NCBI GenBank assembly: GCA_937925635.1
Contig: CALALX010000115.1
Span: 1 to 64,000 of the forward strand
Source: an uncultured Caulobacter sp.
Lineage (GTDB): Bacteria > Pseudomonadota > Alphaproteobacteria > Caulobacterales > Caulobacteraceae
Length of the DNA: 64,000 nucleotides
Direction of reading: 5' to 3'
The notes under the pieces are model-generated. The model did no database searches and was not told the origin of the DNA. It was given only the letters and a program-made list of their open reading frames with translations. Position numbers and translations under genes: made by a program. Of the stretch, positions 43,341 through 51,780 are shown in pieces. Positions within the stretch are counted from its first letter, which is position 1; the number at the start of each line of letters is the position of its first letter.

Positions 43341-43363
43341 AAGTGGTGTGTGTCCCTACTTTC
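43308..43363. repeat. REP hairpin right of transposase
   Basis: A perfect 25-bp stem (43308-43332 with 43339-43363) with a 6-base loop. Its outer 18 bases equal the left hairpin; one inner pair differs A-T to G-C on both arms, a compensated change. The transposase stop codon lies in the loop and right arm. Confidence 0.92.
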
Positions 43364-43414
43364 ATTCCGGGCCGACGCGGGGTCAATTGCGGGCGGAAAG
43401 TTCCGGAGCCGACC

Positions 43415-43978
43415 ATGACCGACACGCGCCGCGACGCCCTGTCCCGCGAACTCCTCGACAGCCCCTACGAGGACCTGCCGCCGGTGAAGCGCAGCGTCAT
43501 CGACCTGATGGTCGACAAGGCGCCGTCGGCGGCGGGGCCGCGGGTGGGCGACGACGGCCTGAGTTTCGGCGAGCGGCTGGCCGACCGCGTCGCGACGGTG
43601 GGCGGCTCCTGGTCGTTCATCATCGTGTTCGGCTGCCTGCTGCTCGGCTGGATGGGGCTGAACCTGGCGCTGGCGACGAAGGCGCTGGCCTTCGATCCCT
43701 ACCCCTTCATCTTCCTGAACCTGATGCTGTCGACCCTGGCCGCCATCCAGGCGCCGGTGATCATGATGAGCCAGAACCGCCAGGCGGCGAAGGACCGCGA
43801 GGCGGCCGAGCACGACTATCTGGTCAACCTCCGCGCCGAGCTGGAGATCATGCGCCTGCACGACAAGCTGGACGCCGTCCGCGACCAGCAGCTGATGGAC
43901 CTGATCCGCTGCAACACCGAGATCCTGGAGATGGTCCGCGGCCAGGTGACGGCGATTCAGACCGAGCTGAAGGACTGA
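43415..43978 (+). CDS. DUF1003 membrane protein
   Basis: A 187-aa protein with two membrane helices (SWSFIIVFGCLLLGWMGLNL and FIFLNLMLSTLAAIQAPVIMM) and a coiled, charged C-terminal half (KDREAAEHDYLVNLRAELEIMRLHDKLD). This is the DUF1003 pattern, including MSQNRQAAKDR after helix two. Role unknown; some members are linked to CorA-like transport. It starts directly after the right REP hairpin and ends at a two-way terminator. Confidence 0.9.
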   Translation: MTDTRRDALSRELLDSPYEDLPPVKRSVIDLMVDKAPSAAGPRVGDDGLSFGERLADRVATVGGSWSFIIVFGCLLLGWMGLNLALATKALAFDPYPFIFLNLMLSTLAAIQAPVIMMSQNRQAAKDREAAEHDYLVNLRAELEIMRLHDKLDAVRDQQLMDLIRCNTEILEMVRGQVTAIQTELKD

Positions 43979-44005
43979 GGGCCGCCGACTGGAGCTGACC
44001 ACGAA

Positions 44006-44037
44006 AAAGGCCGCCGGGGTCGCCCCCGACGGCCTTT
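44006..44037. terminator. Bidirectional terminator between DUF1003 and thiolase
   Basis: A 14-bp stem with one mismatch (44006-44019 with 44024-44037), A-run on the left and TTT on the right, suited to end both convergent transcripts. Confidence 0.8.
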
Positions 44038-44060
44038 GTCGTTCAGCGATCGTCGAGCGC

Positions 44061-45299
44061 CTACATCCGCTCGATGATGATGGCCGGGGCCATGCCGCCG
44101 GCGGCGCACATGGTGATCAGGCCGTAGCGCTTGCCCTGACGCTCCAGCTCGTCGACCATCGTGCCGATCAGGATCGAGCCGGTGGCGCCGATCGGGTGGC
44201 CCAGCGCCATGGCGCCGCCGTTGACGTTGACCTTCGACCGGTCGAGTTTCAGGTCGCGGATGAACTTCTCGGCCACGACGGCGAAGGCTTCGTTGATTTC
44301 CCACAGGTCGATGTCATCGACCGTCAGGCCGGCCTTGGCCAGCACCTTGCGGGCCGCCGGGACCGGGGCGTTCAGCATCAGGGTGGGGCTGTCGCCCATG
44401 TTGGCCATGGCCACCACGCGGGCGCGCGGCGTCAGGCCGTTGGCCTTGGCGTAGCCCGGCGAGTGCAGCAGCAGGGCCGCCGCGCCGTCCACGATGCCCG
44501 AGCTGTTGCCGGCGTGGTGGAAGAACTTCAGCTCCAGGTCGGGATAGACCGCGTTGATCAGCTTGCGGAAGGTGGTGCCTTCCTTGTCGAGCGGAACGTC
44601 GGCCATGGCCTCGAACGACGGCTTCAGCGAGGCGAGGCCTTCGGCGGTCGTCTGCGGACGGGGGAACTCCTCATGGTCGAGGGCCAGGGTCCCGTCTTCC
44701 TTGTAGACGGGGACCAGGCTCTTGGCGAAGCGGTTCTCGGCGATGGCGACGGCGGCGCGCTGCTGGCTGACCAGGGCGAGAGCGTCGAGGGCTTCGCGGC
44801 TGATGCCTTCCATGGTGGCGATGGCGTCGGCGCAGATCCCCTGGTGCGACTGCGGATGCTTGGCCCGCAGGCGCAGGTTGCCCTGGTCCATGGTCACCGG
44901 GCCGTCTTCCGGCGAGCGGCGGTTCGGCATCGACATCATTTCGCAGCCGCCGGCCACGACCATGTCGGACATGCCGGCCATGATGGTCGAGGCGGCGAAG
45001 TTCACCGTGGTGATGCCCGAGCCGCAGAAGCGGTCCAGGGTCACGCCGCTGGAGCGGATGTCATAGCCGGCGTCCAGCGCCGACATGCGGCCCAGGTCGC
45101 CCGCCGCCGGGCCGCGCTGGGAGCTGGTGCCCCAGATCACGTCGTCGACCTCGGCGGTGTTGATCTTGTTCCGCTCGGCCAGCGCCCTGAGCACCGTGGC
45201 GCCCAGCTGCTGCGGGTGGATGTCGTACAGGGCGCCCTTGCCGTACTTGCCGATGCCGCGCGGCGTGCGGACGGCGTCGATGATCCAGGCTTCGCTCAT
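44061..45299 (-). CDS. Acetyl-CoA C-acyltransferase (thiolase)
   Basis: It performs the last step of beta-oxidation, cleaving 3-ketoacyl-CoA. The 412-aa protein has nucleophile Cys92 in RFCGSGITTVN, the His-bearing GGAMALGHPIGATG and the second Cys in TMCAAGGMAPA. AAGGAA precedes the start. The hydroxyacyl-CoA dehydrogenase gene lies 40 bp upstream on the same strand, so they form an operon supplying consecutive steps. Confidence 0.95.
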   Translation of the reverse strand: MSEAWIIDAVRTPRGIGKYGKGALYDIHPQQLGATVLRALAERNKINTAEVDDVIWGTSSQRGPAAGDLGRMSALDAGYDIRSSGVTLDRFCGSGITTVNFAASTIMAGMSDMVVAGGCEMMSMPNRRSPEDGPVTMDQGNLRLRAKHPQSHQGICADAIATMEGISREALDALALVSQQRAAVAIAENRFAKSLVPVYKEDGTLALDHEEFPRPQTTAEGLASLKPSFEAMADVPLDKEGTTFRKLINAVYPDLELKFFHHAGNSSGIVDGAAALLLHSPGYAKANGLTPRARVVAMANMGDSPTLMLNAPVPAARKVLAKAGLTVDDIDLWEINEAFAVVAEKFIRDLKLDRSKVNVNGGAMALGHPIGATGSILIGTMVDELERQGKRYGLITMCAAGGMAPAIIIERM

Positions 45300-45339
45300 G
45301 GTGGTGTTCCTTCCGATCGTCAGTGTTCTGATTATGACT

Positions 45340-46122
45340 TCAGCGCGGCGTCATGCGGATGGCGCCGTCCAGGCGGACGTCCTCGCCGTTGAAATAGCCG
45401 TTCGTGATCATGGTGTGCGCCAGATGGGCGTACTCCTCCGGCACGCCGAGGCGGCGGGGATGCGGCACCTGCGCGGCGAGGCCGGCCTTCACATGCTCCG
45501 GCGCGCGTCCGAGCAGCGGGGTGTCGAAGATGCCAGGCAGGATGGTGTTGACCCGGATGCTCTCGTTGCTGAGGTCGCGGGCGATGACCAGGGTCATGCC
45601 GACCACGCCGGCCTTGGAGGCGGTGTAGGCGACCTGGCCGATCTGGCCGTCCTCGGCGGCGACGGACGCCGTGTTCACGATCGCGCCGCGCTCGCCGTCC
45701 TCCATCACCGGCAGGGTCAGCATGCCGGCCGCGCTCTTGGTGATGCAGCGGAAGGTGCCGATCAGGTTGATGCCGACGATGCGCTCGAAGTTGTCGAGCG
45801 GGTATTCCTTGATCTCGCCGGTCTGCTTGTCGCGCGAGACGGTCTTGGCCCCGCCGCCGACGCCGGCGCAGTTGACCAGGATCCGCTCCTGGCCGATCGC
45901 GGCCCGGGCCTTGGCGAAGCCGGCCTCGACCTCCTCGTTCGACGCGACGTTGACCTTGCAGAAGACGCCGCCGATCTCCTTCGCCAGGGCTTCGCCCAGC
46001 TCTTCGTTGAGATCGAAGATGGCGACCTTGACGCCGTCGGCGGCGAGACGGCGGGCGGTGGCGGCCCCCAGGCCGGACGCGCCGCCGGTGACGACGGCCG
46101 AAATGCTTGAATCGAGCTTCAT
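45340..46122 (-). CDS. 3-hydroxyacyl-CoA dehydrogenase, SDR type II
   Basis: A 260-aa SDR like mammalian HSD17B10. Nucleotide loop TGGASGLGAATARRL, NCAGVGGGAKTV, catalytic Ser in VNTASVAAEDGQ and YTASKAGVVG with YxxxK; LPGIFDTPLL and the extended insertion PVMEDGERGAIVNTAS are typical of the type II branch. It oxidises 3-hydroxyacyl-CoA to 3-ketoacyl-CoA with NAD, feeding the thiolase downstream. Confidence 0.92.
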   Translation of the reverse strand: MKLDSSISAVVTGGASGLGAATARRLAADGVKVAIFDLNEELGEALAKEIGGVFCKVNVASNEEVEAGFAKARAAIGQERILVNCAGVGGGAKTVSRDKQTGEIKEYPLDNFERIVGINLIGTFRCITKSAAGMLTLPVMEDGERGAIVNTASVAAEDGQIGQVAYTASKAGVVGMTLVIARDLSNESIRVNTILPGIFDTPLLGRAPEHVKAGLAAQVPHPRRLGVPEEYAHLAHTMITNGYFNGEDVRLDGAIRMTPR

Positions 46123-46216
46123 GGGCTTCTCCCTTGAAGTCGCCTTACGCCCCTCGCGCTACGTCAGCCAAGCGCGACGAATAGGACCGGGGGCATCGAC
46201 TGACGTGCGTGCCCCG

Positions 46217-46687
46217 TCAGAGACGCAGCAGATAGACATGTTCGCCATCCAGAACGGTCTCGCCCTTCTGGTTCACGACCCAGGCCCGCATGGTGACCAC
46301 GCCCGTCGTCCGCTGGCGCTTCAGCTCCGTGATCTCCAGCGCCGGGTAGAGGGTGTCGCCGGGATAGGCGCTCTTCAGGACCTTCGCCCGGACCTCGATC
46401 ATGCCCAGCAGGGCGTCGCCGATCTCGTGCGGGAACAGGCCGGCGCCGGCGGCGGTGAAGCAGAGCACCTGCAGGCCGTGGGCGAGCGGGCCTGGATGAC
46501 CGAGCGCCCGGCAGTATTCGACGTCGTAGTGGATCGGATGGTTGTCGAGGCTGACCGCCTGGAAGGCGACGAAGGCTCCGTCGCCGAGCGTGCGCGACGG
46601 CAACGGATAGCGGTCGCCGACCGTCAGGTCGTCGAAGGTCTTGGCGGGGACCAGGCGGTGGACGTCGTAGATCGGAGGCAGGGGCAT
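46217..46687 (-). CDS. MaoC-family (R)-specific enoyl-CoA hydratase-like protein
   Basis: A 156-aa hot-dog-fold hydratase. The hydratase-2 signature shows as DNHPIHYDVEYCRALGHPGPLAHG, with Asp and His positioned for catalysis. It sits 94 bp upstream of the SDR/thiolase pair on the same strand and likely belongs to the same fatty-acyl metabolic group. Confidence 0.87.
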   Translation of the reverse strand: MPLPPIYDVHRLVPAKTFDDLTVGDRYPLPSRTLGDGAFVAFQAVSLDNHPIHYDVEYCRALGHPGPLAHGLQVLCFTAAGAGLFPHEIGDALLGMIEVRAKVLKSAYPGDTLYPALEITELKRQRTTGVVTMRAWVVNQKGETVLDGEHVYLLRL

Positions 46688-46819
46688 GACGCACCATCGC
46701 TTGCCTTCGCGCGTCCGTCATCCCCGGGTTTGCGGGCGTCGATACGCGCCGGCGGCGCCCCGTTGACGCGGCGGGCCTGTTCAAATAGTTTAGCAGTTGC
46801 TTAAGTGAAGGATGCCGCC

Positions 46820-47479
46820 GTGACCCTCCGCCTGTTCGCCCATCCGCTGTCATCCTACTGCTGGAAGGCGCTGATCCCGCTCTACGAGGCCGGGACGCCG
46901 TTCACGTTCGAGATGCTGGAGTTCGGCAAGGACGATGGGCCCATCGTCGAGTTCATGCGGCGCTGGCCGCTCGGCAAGATGCCGCTGCTGCGCGACGAGG
47001 CCCGGGGCGAGACCGTGGTCGAATCCAGCATCATCATCGAGTACCTCGACCGCCACTATCCGGGCGCGGGCCTGATCCCGTCCGATCCGGAGGCGGCGCT
47101 GACGGCGCGCTTCCTCGATCGCTTCTTCGACAACTATGTGATGACGCCGCAGGGGCGGCTGGTGTTCGAGGTCATCCGTCCCGAGGGCGCCAAGGATCCG
47201 TTCGGCGTCTCCGAGGCGCGGGCCCTGCTCGACAAATCATACGCCTGGCTGGAGGAGACGCTGTCCGACGGCCGGACCTGGGCGGTGGGCGAGGCCTATT
47301 CGATCGCCGATGTCAGCGCCAGCCCGTCGCTGTTCTACGCTCAGCGCTGCCACGCCTGGGGCGATCGGCCGAACCTGCGCGCCTACTACGCCCGGCTGGA
47401 GGCGCGGCCCTCGTTCGCCCGGGCGATCGCCGAGGCCCAGCCCTACATGCACATGTTCCCGGGCGGGCCAGGGTACTGA
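46820..47479 (+). CDS. Glutathione S-transferase
   Basis: A 219-aa GST. The N-terminal thioredoxin fold starts LRLFAHPLSSYCWKALIPLYE with the catalytic Ser position, then MPLLRD and VESSIIIEYLD, which bind glutathione. The all-helical C-terminal domain includes SIADVSASPSLFYAQR. The GTG at 46820 is preferred because AGGA lies at normal spacing; a GTG 15 bp upstream is possible. It is divergent from the MaoC gene. Substrate unknown. Confidence 0.9.
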   Translation: MTLRLFAHPLSSYCWKALIPLYEAGTPFTFEMLEFGKDDGPIVEFMRRWPLGKMPLLRDEARGETVVESSIIIEYLDRHYPGAGLIPSDPEAALTARFLDRFFDNYVMTPQGRLVFEVIRPEGAKDPFGVSEARALLDKSYAWLEETLSDGRTWAVGEAYSIADVSASPSLFYAQRCHAWGDRPNLRAYYARLEARPSFARAIAEAQPYMHMFPGGPGY

Positions 47480-47501
47480 TCGACGCAAGTCGCCCCATCC
47501 C

Positions 47502-47612
47502 TGTCATCCCGGACGGCCCGAAGGGACGATCCGGGACCCAGATCCTATCTCGGCCGCCGTAGATGAAGCCGAAGCTGGGTCCCGGCTCTCCGCTACGCCG
47601 CGGCCAGGATGA
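47502..47612. repeat. Dispersed palindromic repeat, copy 1
   Basis: Outer feet GTCATCC/GGATGAC (47502 and 47606-47612) and inner arms CCGGGACCCAG (47531) with CTGGGTCCCGG (47574). A second copy lies at 53899-54011. It occupies most of the gap between the GST gene and the convergent GlxA-type gene. Confidence 0.85.
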
Positions 47613-47632
47613 CATGTGTTTGTGTTTGAAGG

Positions 47633-48574
47633 CTACGCCGCCTTCGCCCCCCTTCGCAACGCCTGTGGCGGTTGCCCGAAGGCGCGGATGAAGGCGCGGC
47701 GCATGCGTTCCTGGTCGCCGAAGCCGGTTTCCAGGGCCACGTCCTCGACCTGCAGAGGCTGGCTGTCCAGCAGGGCCCGCGCGGCCTCGACGCGCAAGCG
47801 CTCGACGGCCTTGGCCGGCGTGGTTCCGCACTCCGCCGCGAAGGCCCGCGCGAAACTTCGTTCACTCATGGCGACACGGCCGGCCAGCTGCTCGACCGTC
47901 AGCGGCTCGCGTAGGTTCTCGCGCGCCCAGGCCAGCAAGGGATCAAACCGCCCGCTGCTCTCCAGCTCCAGCAGCGCGGAGAACTGCGACTGACCGCCCG
48001 GCCGGCGGTGGTAGACGACCAGCTGCTGAGCGGTCTTGCGGGCGACATCCTCGCCGAGGTCGGCGGCGACCATGGCCAGGGCAAGGTCGATGCCGGCGGT
48101 GATGCCCGCGCTCGTCCAGATCTCGCCGTCGCGCACGAAGATCCGGTCCGGCTCCAGCCGCACCTGCGGATAGCGCCGCGCGAAGTGCCTGGACCGGTTC
48201 CAGTGGGTGGTGGCCCGGCGGCCGTCCAGCAACCCGGCCTCGGCCAGCACGTAGGCGCCGGAGCAGACGCTCGCCGTTCGTCGCGCGGCGCGGGCCTGAG
48301 CGCGAACGAAGGCCAGGGTGTCGGCGCAGATCGCTGGCGTCCGCGTGCCCTCGCCGCCGGAGATCAACAGGGTGTCCAGCCGCGGCGCCGCGGCGAAGGC
48401 GTCGGCGTACAGCTTCACGCCGCAGGAGCTGGCCACCGGTCCGGCCTCCCGCGCCAGGGTTACGATCTCATAGGCGCCGGGCGCATAGCGCGCGGCGATC
48501 TCGAAAGCCGCGATGGGGCCCGCGACGTCGAGCAGTTGAAAGTCCGGGAAGATCAGGACGCCGATCGTACGCAT
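47633..48574 (-). CDS. GlxA-type regulator (DJ-1/PfpI domain plus AraC HTH)
   Basis: A 313-aa regulator. Residues 1-170 form a DJ-1/PfpI domain (GVLIFPDFQLLDVAGPIAAFE, then SVCSGAYVLAEAGLLDGRRATTHW with the elbow Cys). Two AraC helix-turn-helix motifs follow (about 215-305), including AGRVAMSERSFARAFAAECG and ALETGFGDQERMRRAFIRAFG. Such proteins sense small amines or aldehydes. It is divergent from a second DJ-1-family enzyme gene with 78 bp between, and probably controls it. Confidence 0.93.
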   Translation of the reverse strand: MRTIGVLIFPDFQLLDVAGPIAAFEIAARYAPGAYEIVTLAREAGPVASSCGVKLYADAFAAAPRLDTLLISGGEGTRTPAICADTLAFVRAQARAARRTASVCSGAYVLAEAGLLDGRRATTHWNRSRHFARRYPQVRLEPDRIFVRDGEIWTSAGITAGIDLALAMVAADLGEDVARKTAQQLVVYHRRPGGQSQFSALLELESSGRFDPLLAWARENLREPLTVEQLAGRVAMSERSFARAFAAECGTTPAKAVERLRVEAARALLDSQPLQVEDVALETGFGDQERMRRAFIRAFGQPPQALRRGAKAA

Positions 48575-48652
48575 GGCAGAAAACGAGGGAACCTTGTCAT
48601 TTGAGCCAGACCGTAGGCCTGCGATGCTCCGTCCGTCAACAGGAGGCCCGCC

Positions 48653-49348
48653 ATGTCCGCGCCAGAGATCCACATCGTCTTCGCCCTCTATCCGGGTGTG
48701 ACTCACCTCGACTTCACCGGTCCGCACCAGGTGCTGCAGCGGCTGCCGGGCGCGAAGGTCACGGTGGCCAGTCTCGAGGGCGGGGAGATGGAAGCCGACG
48801 GCCTGACCTTCGCGGGCCTGACGCCCTATTTCGACATCGAACGCTGCGACATCCTCTGCGTGCCGGGCGGCTTCGGAACCACCGAGGCCATGCTGGACGA
48901 GGCCTTCATCGCCCAGATCCGCCGGCTGGCGGAGGGGGCGACCTGGGTGACCAGCGTCTGCACAGGATCCCTGATCCTGGCGGCGGCGGGACTGCTGACG
49001 GGCAAGCGGGCCGCCTGCCACTGGGCCTGGCGCGACCAGCTGGCGTTGTTCGGGGCCGTCCCCGACCCGGCGCGCGTGGTCCGGGATGGCCGCTACATGA
49101 CCGGCGGCGGCGTCACGGCCGGCATCGACTTCGCGCTGACCCTGATGGCCGAGGTCGCTGGAGAGGCCTACGCCCAGGGTATCCAGCTCGGCCTGGAGTA
49201 CGCGCCGGCGCCGCCGTTCAACGCCGGCCGGCCGGAAACGGCGCCGCCGGACATCCTCGCCCGGGTCCAGGCCTTCAACACCGCCATGATGAGCCAGCGG
49301 CTCGGCGCGGCGGAGGAAGCGGCCGCGCGGCTGAAGGCGATGGCTTAG
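48653..49348 (+). CDS. DJ-1/PfpI enzyme, isonitrile hydratase-like
   Basis: A 231-aa cytoplasmic protein with LYPGVTHLDFTGPHQVL, CVPGGFGTTEAM and the nucleophile elbow SVCTGSLILAAAGLL, followed by ATTHWAW-like ACHWAWRDQL. This set matches isonitrile hydratases, which add water to isonitriles giving N-formamides; other DJ-1 enzymes are possible. AGGAGG precedes the ATG. The GlxA-type regulator next door likely sets its expression. Confidence 0.85.
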   Translation: MSAPEIHIVFALYPGVTHLDFTGPHQVLQRLPGAKVTVASLEGGEMEADGLTFAGLTPYFDIERCDILCVPGGFGTTEAMLDEAFIAQIRRLAEGATWVTSVCTGSLILAAAGLLTGKRAACHWAWRDQLALFGAVPDPARVVRDGRYMTGGGVTAGIDFALTLMAEVAGEAYAQGIQLGLEYAPAPPFNAGRPETAPPDILARVQAFNTAMMSQRLGAAEEAAARLKAMA

Positions 49349-49356
49349 TCACTGCG

Positions 49357-49452
49357 TCCTTCGACACGGCCCTTCGGGCCTGCTCAGGATGACGTCGTCA
49401 GAGGGCTATCAACTCACGTCATGCCGAGCAGCGCCGCGGGCGCGTGTCGAAG
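49357..49452. repeat. Palindromic intergenic repeat
   Basis: CTTCGACAC (49359-49367) is inverted at 49444-49452; inside, GCTCAGGATGACGT pairs imperfectly with a segment near 49414-49430. It resembles widespread alphaproteobacterial intergenic repeats and lies at the 3' end of the isonitrile hydratase-like gene. Confidence 0.7.
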
Positions 49453-49465
49453 CACGCAATAGCGA

Positions 49466-49678
49466 TCACCGCTGCTGCGTCCTCGCGTGAACGGTCGAGA
49501 CGTTCTGGTCCAGGTTCCCGAAGCGACCCTGTTCCTTGAGGTCGGCGTCGGCGTCGCCGGGCTGACCGGACTGCAGTCCGGTGCGCTCGTCGCGGCGGTC
49601 GTGATGGGCGTCGGAGATGTCGGGACGCGCGCCGTGGAAGCTGCGCTGTTCCTTCGGAATCGGCGGGGCCTTCGACAT
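49466..49678 (-). CDS. Small hydrophilic protein, 70 aa
   Basis: A short, charged, probably disordered protein (SKAPPIPKEQRSFHG, then GLQSGQPGDADADLKEQGRFGN). The AAGGAGA ribosome site at ideal spacing makes the gene real. The composition recalls small stress-induced proteins with KGG-like motifs, but I do not recognise the family. It ends 37 bp after the dioxygenase gene region begins on the same strand upstream. Confidence 0.6.
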   Translation of the reverse strand: MSKAPPIPKEQRSFHGARPDISDAHHDRRDERTGLQSGQPGDADADLKEQGRFGNLDQNVSTVHARTQQR

Positions 49679-49715
49679 GGTCGGTCTCCTTTCGTGCGAG
49701 GAGGAAACGACCACC

Positions 49716-50510
49716 CTAGAGCCCCGTTCCGGTCGCGCCGATCACGATCGAGGTCATCGAGATGCCGGCGAAGACGTCGTCGTTGAAGAATGAGACCGGC
49801 TCGTCGCCCTGCGCCGCGCCGAGCACGTAGAGCAGAGGCAGGTAGTGCTCGGCCGTGTTGATCGAGGCCTCGGCGTCGGGGCCCAGGGCCTGCCAGTCGA
49901 TCAGCGGCTGGTGATCGCGGGCCTCGATCAGCGCCTTGGCCGTGGCGTTGAAGCGCGGGGCCCAGTCGGGCGTGCCGCCGCTGCGCCAGTTCACGTCCCG
50001 TAGATTGTGGACGATATCGCCGCTGCCGACGATCAGCACGCCCTCGTCGCGCAGAGCGGCGAGCCGGCGGCCGGCCTGGTAGTGCCAGGCGTTCGGCTTG
50101 CTCCGGTCAAGGCTGAGCTGCACCACCGGCACGTCGGCGTCAGGGTACATCGGAAGCAGCACGCTCCAGGCGCCGTGGTCGAGGCCGCGGGTCGGATGGG
50201 GGACGACCTGATCGGGCGCGAGCAAGGCGGCGACGCGGGCGGCGAGGGCCGGGTCGCCGGGGGCGCGGTACTGGACGTCGAACAGCGCCTGCGGGAAGCC
50301 GCCGAAGTCGTGGATGGTGGCCGGCGCGGGCGAGGCCGACACCGCCGCGGCCCCGGCCGTCTCCCAGTGGGCCGAGATGCAGAGGATCGCCTTCGGACGG
50401 GGCAGGCGGTCGCCGATCTCGCCCCAGCCGCGCCGCCAGGGATTCTCCTCGATCGCGTTCATCGGCGAGCCGTGGCCGAGGAACAGGACCGGCATGCGGG
50501 GCGAGGCCAT
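49716..50510 (-). CDS. ygiD: Extradiol dioxygenase, LigB/YgiD (DODA) family
   Basis: A 264-aa cytoplasmic enzyme of the LigB superfamily. Metal ligands appear in LFLGHGSPMNAIE (His), CISAHWET (His) and GSGDIVHNL (His); GLDHGAWSVLLPMYP is the conserved substrate loop. Members open DOPA or protocatechuate-like rings. YgiD is the best match by layout and length. The downstream 70-aa gene follows in the same direction. Confidence 0.9.
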   Translation of the reverse strand: MASPRMPVLFLGHGSPMNAIEENPWRRGWGEIGDRLPRPKAILCISAHWETAGAAAVSASPAPATIHDFGGFPQALFDVQYRAPGDPALAARVAALLAPDQVVPHPTRGLDHGAWSVLLPMYPDADVPVVQLSLDRSKPNAWHYQAGRRLAALRDEGVLIVGSGDIVHNLRDVNWRSGGTPDWAPRFNATAKALIEARDHQPLIDWQALGPDAEASINTAEHYLPLLYVLGAAQGDEPVSFFNDDVFAGISMTSIVIGATGTGL

Positions 50511-50562
50511 GGCGGCGACATCCTTATTGCAACTTTAGCCGTTACAAATAGGCGACGGTCCC

Positions 50563-51738
50563 ATGATTGCAATGATGGCGATGGAGCTGACCGGAGCCTC
50601 ACGCGTGACGCGAGAACTGTCCCATTCCGCGACTTCGGCCGCGCCCGCCACCCGAGGCGGGGCGCTCGACGGCCTGCGCTTCGTCGCGTCGCTGCTGATC
50701 GTGCTGTACCACTTCGGAACCGAGGCGCCCGTCGGCCTGGAGACGATTCACCCGGTCTTCGCACGCGGTTATCTGGCGACGGACTTCTTCCTGATCCTGT
50801 CCGGCTTCGTGCTCGGCCGCGCCTATGGGGCGCAGGTGCTGTCCGGCCGGATCGGCATGGGCGCGTTCGTGATGAAGCGCCTGGCGCGGATCTGGCCGGG
50901 GCAGCTGGTCGTGCTCACCGGGCTGGCGATCGTGGTGACCGCTGCCATGCTGGTCGGCTTCATGCCGGACAACCCGCAGAACTTCACGCCGCAGGCCATG
51001 GTCATGCAGCTGTTCATGGTGCAGGCCTGGGGCGTGGACGGCGGCGGCGGCTGGAACCACCAGAGCTGGTCGCTGTCGGCGCTGCTGGCCTGCTATGCGG
51101 CCTTTCCGCTGGTCTGGCCGTGGATCAGCCGGCTGAAGAGCGTCGCCGCCCTGCTGTCGCTGGGGCTGGTCGCGCTGATCGTCGGCGACTGGCTGTGCCT
51201 GGCGCTCTTCCAGCATCCGATCTACGACCTGCCGTTCCACCTCGGAATCGTGCGGGCGGCCCCGCTGTTCCTGCTCGGCGTCTGCATCGCGCGGGTGGTG
51301 GAGCAGGGCGCGCCGTCGACGCCGGCGGCCGCCCTGCTGGCCGCGCTGTCGCTGGTCGTCTTGGTGCTGCTGCAGATCTCCGGGCGCCACGACCTGCCGA
51401 GCCTCATCGCCATCGCCGCCATCGTGCTGTCCTTCGGCCGCCTGCCGGTGAAGCGGCCGTCGGCCTTGGTCGAACAGGGCGCAAAGCTGTCGTTCGCCCT
51501 GTTCATCACCCATTCGCTGACCGGACTGGTCTGGTTCGGCGCGCTGGACGCCTTCCGCGCCGGCGTCGGCCTGCCGCCGTGGCTGGACTGGACGATCTGG
51601 AGCCTGTCGATCCCGGCCGCCCTGGTCGCGGCCTGGCTGTTCCATGTGCTGATCGACGACCCGCTGCAGAAGTGGCTGACGCCGAAGCTGAAGGCCAAGG
51701 CCGGCGCTGCGCGGACGGAGTCGCCGGCGGCGGCTTAG
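50563..51738 (+). CDS. Acyltransferase 3 family membrane protein (OafA/YrhL-like)
   Basis: A 391-aa polytopic protein with about 10 membrane helices. The conserved N-terminal motif LDGLRFVASLLIVLYHFG carries the catalytic-type His, and ATDFFLILSGFVLGRAYG the second conserved block. Such enzymes acetylate sugars of surface glycans or O-antigen. It is divergent from the dioxygenase gene; the 52-bp gap holds AT-rich promoter-like sequence (TTGCAACTTTAGCCG). Confidence 0.9.
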   Translation: MIAMMAMELTGASRVTRELSHSATSAAPATRGGALDGLRFVASLLIVLYHFGTEAPVGLETIHPVFARGYLATDFFLILSGFVLGRAYGAQVLSGRIGMGAFVMKRLARIWPGQLVVLTGLAIVVTAAMLVGFMPDNPQNFTPQAMVMQLFMVQAWGVDGGGGWNHQSWSLSALLACYAAFPLVWPWISRLKSVAALLSLGLVALIVGDWLCLALFQHPIYDLPFHLGIVRAAPLFLLGVCIARVVEQGAPSTPAAALLAALSLVVLVLLQISGRHDLPSLIAIAAIVLSFGRLPVKRPSALVEQGAKLSFALFITHSLTGLVWFGALDAFRAGVGLPPWLDWTIWSLSIPAALVAAWLFHVLIDDPLQKWLTPKLKAKAGAARTESPAAA

Positions 51739-51780
51739 GCGCCCGCCACACGCCATCACGGGGCAAGGGGATGCCGCCCC

